From a virus, in IMG/VR virus record IMGVR_UViG_3300032315_001089, positions 1 to 32,036 of that record: a stretch of DNA of 32,036 nt; one strand, written 5' to 3'. Below, piece after piece: positions 31,235 to 32,036 of this stretch. How positions within the stretch are numbered: position 1 is the first letter of the stretch; each line of letters opens with the position of its first letter. The position numbers were made by a program, and so were the translations under genes. A model generated the notes under the pieces. That model did not search any database. It had not been told where the DNA came from and saw only the letters and a program-made list of their open reading frames with translations.

Positions 31235-32036
31235 CTATTCTCTAGCTCGATTTTCAAGCCATTCTATTCCTCCCGTGAATATTTCTGTGGTTCCTACATG
31301 AGATGTTGCCAATTCTTTTACACAATCACTCCTCATAAGTATTTTTCTAGCATCTTGAGGGCTTATAAATTCTGCTCGATCTCCCGTTAATTTATTTGTG
31401 ACGTTATACCAAATCAATGGATTAATTTCATATGTCTTTAAATTGTCAATTCCTCCTTTTAATTTTATTTTTTCATTACAAATTTCAACAAACTTATTCA
31501 TTCCAAATGTCCTTTTTATTTCACCAAAAGATATATTTTTTAATGTTTCAGCAGTTAAACTTTTGTCTTGAATAACAGTTCTTTCTAACATTCTAATAAA
31601 AGCACTATCTACTTTTCCTTTGGTAGTATACTTATAAGCCTCATCTCTATCAGAAAAGCTTTTACCTTTATATTGTTTGACAATTTCTAAAGCTTGTTTA
31701 GGATTTATGAGGTCTAATTCAAGTTCATTGTTCAAGGATAGAAAAATTTCAAAATCATTTAATATAGAATATCCATTTGGATCTTGATTTCTTGGACGAA
31801 ATCCCTTTTCTTCAGAATTTACCATGTTTTTGAATCCGCCCGATTTTTCTATTTTTTTATTTATTAGTACCTTTAAAGCATTTTTATTAAAACTTTTTGG
31901 CATATCCATTCTTACATCAAACCATGACGCTGAATACAAATCAGCTGCTTTAAGCAAGTGGTCAGCTTCTTGATCTGTTAATGTTAAATTTGGCGTATTT
32001 AATATTGTTGCAGCTTTATTTGAGTCAAGATTTTTA
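31235..32036 (-). CDS. Hypothetical protein (partial, N-terminus outside window)
   Basis: The frame is open to the right edge, giving about 266 C-terminal residues; a TTG at 31957 is not a credible start because the frame continues upstream without a stop and with coding-like composition. The sequence is polar and mixed alpha/beta, with P-N-G-Y-S-I-L-N-D-F-E-I-F-L-S-L, K-G-K-S-F-S-D-R-D-E-A-Y-K-Y and S-P-Q-D-A-R-K-I-L-M. No motif is recognised. Its N-terminus must be seen to know whether it shares the M-x-x-F-x-x-W leader. A 68-base gap separates it from the gene downstream; CATAAATA at 31198-31205 on the minus strand is similar to the T4 late promoter TATAAATA but is a single case. Confidence 0.6.
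   Translation of the reverse strand, partial: KNLDSNKAATILNTPNLTLTDQEADHLLKAADLYSASWFDVRMDMPKSFNKNALKVLINKKIEKSGGFKNMVNSEEKGFRPRNQDPNGYSILNDFEIFLSLNNELELDLINPKQALEIVKQYKGKSFSDRDEAYKYTTKGKVDSAFIRMLERTVIQDKSLTAETLKNISFGEIKRTFGMNKFVEICNEKIKLKGGIDNLKTYEINPLIWYNVTNKLTGDRAEFISPQDARKILMRSDCVKELATSHVGTTEIFTGGIEWLENRARE

Noticed and set aside
31235-31957. TTG at 31957 as the start of the rightmost gene
   Set aside because: The frame continues without a stop to the window edge, so the gene is better treated as truncated by the window.

Overview
The window is a piece of an AT-rich, tailed bacteriophage genome with a contractile (myovirus-type, distantly T4-like) tail. The diagnostic genes are a gp25-like wedge protein, a baseplate J (gp6-like) protein, a Tail_P2_I-containing wedge protein, an OB-fold spike, a hub protein and a tape measure protein, all adjacent. 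Genes are packed almost without gaps, many overlap by 1-20 bases, and no stretch over about 115 bases lacks a gene. No rRNA, CRISPR array, insertion sequence or integrase is visible, and I recognised no tRNA. Portal, capsid, terminase large subunit, sheath and tube genes lie outside the window. The host cannot be named from this sequence.

Region 1 (1-18805, minus strand) is one long tail and baseplate run read from right to left. It starts with a tail-anchored coiled-coil protein and a CCA-adding-enzyme-like nucleotidyltransferase whose catalytic motif is altered. Then come a small structural protein, the tape measure protein, a tube/baseplate connector pair, hub, spike, gp25, baseplate J and the tail-protein-I wedge protein. 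It ends with a group of distal proteins: fibre-like proteins, a coiled coil, a PKD-domain protein and a cysteine-rich, Pro/Ser/Thr-rich protein cut by the window edge. These distal proteins probably decorate the baseplate and contact the host.

Region 2 (18847-21369, plus strand) is fired divergently from a 41-base spacer and holds four unrecognised proteins. It ends in a perfect palindromic terminator that also serves the facing 42-residue membrane protein on the other strand. Region 3 (21402-23650) is a small accessory island: the membrane micro-protein, a possible PD-(D/E)XK nuclease, a divergent HNH nuclease and a SAM-dependent methyltransferase. Region 4 (23653-25666, plus) holds three beta-rich repeat proteins that look like virion appendage or decoration proteins. 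The first is preceded by a 15-bp hairpin that buries its ribosome binding site.

Region 5 (25679-32036, minus) contains a GT9-like glycosyltransferase, a zinc-ribbon mini-protein, a terminated single-gene unit (27880-28200) and a set of otherwise unrelated proteins. Five of these begin with the same short pattern, M-x-x-F-x-x-W; two of them also share P-E-Y-L-F-E. This resembles the capsid-targeting leader of T4 internal head proteins and its prohead-protease site, and suggests a family of head-packaged proteins. That idea, the hairpin-masked start at 23695, the altered nucleotidyltransferase and the recurring -10-like hexamers 5 bases before starts without a Shine-Dalgarno sequence are the points most worth checking.
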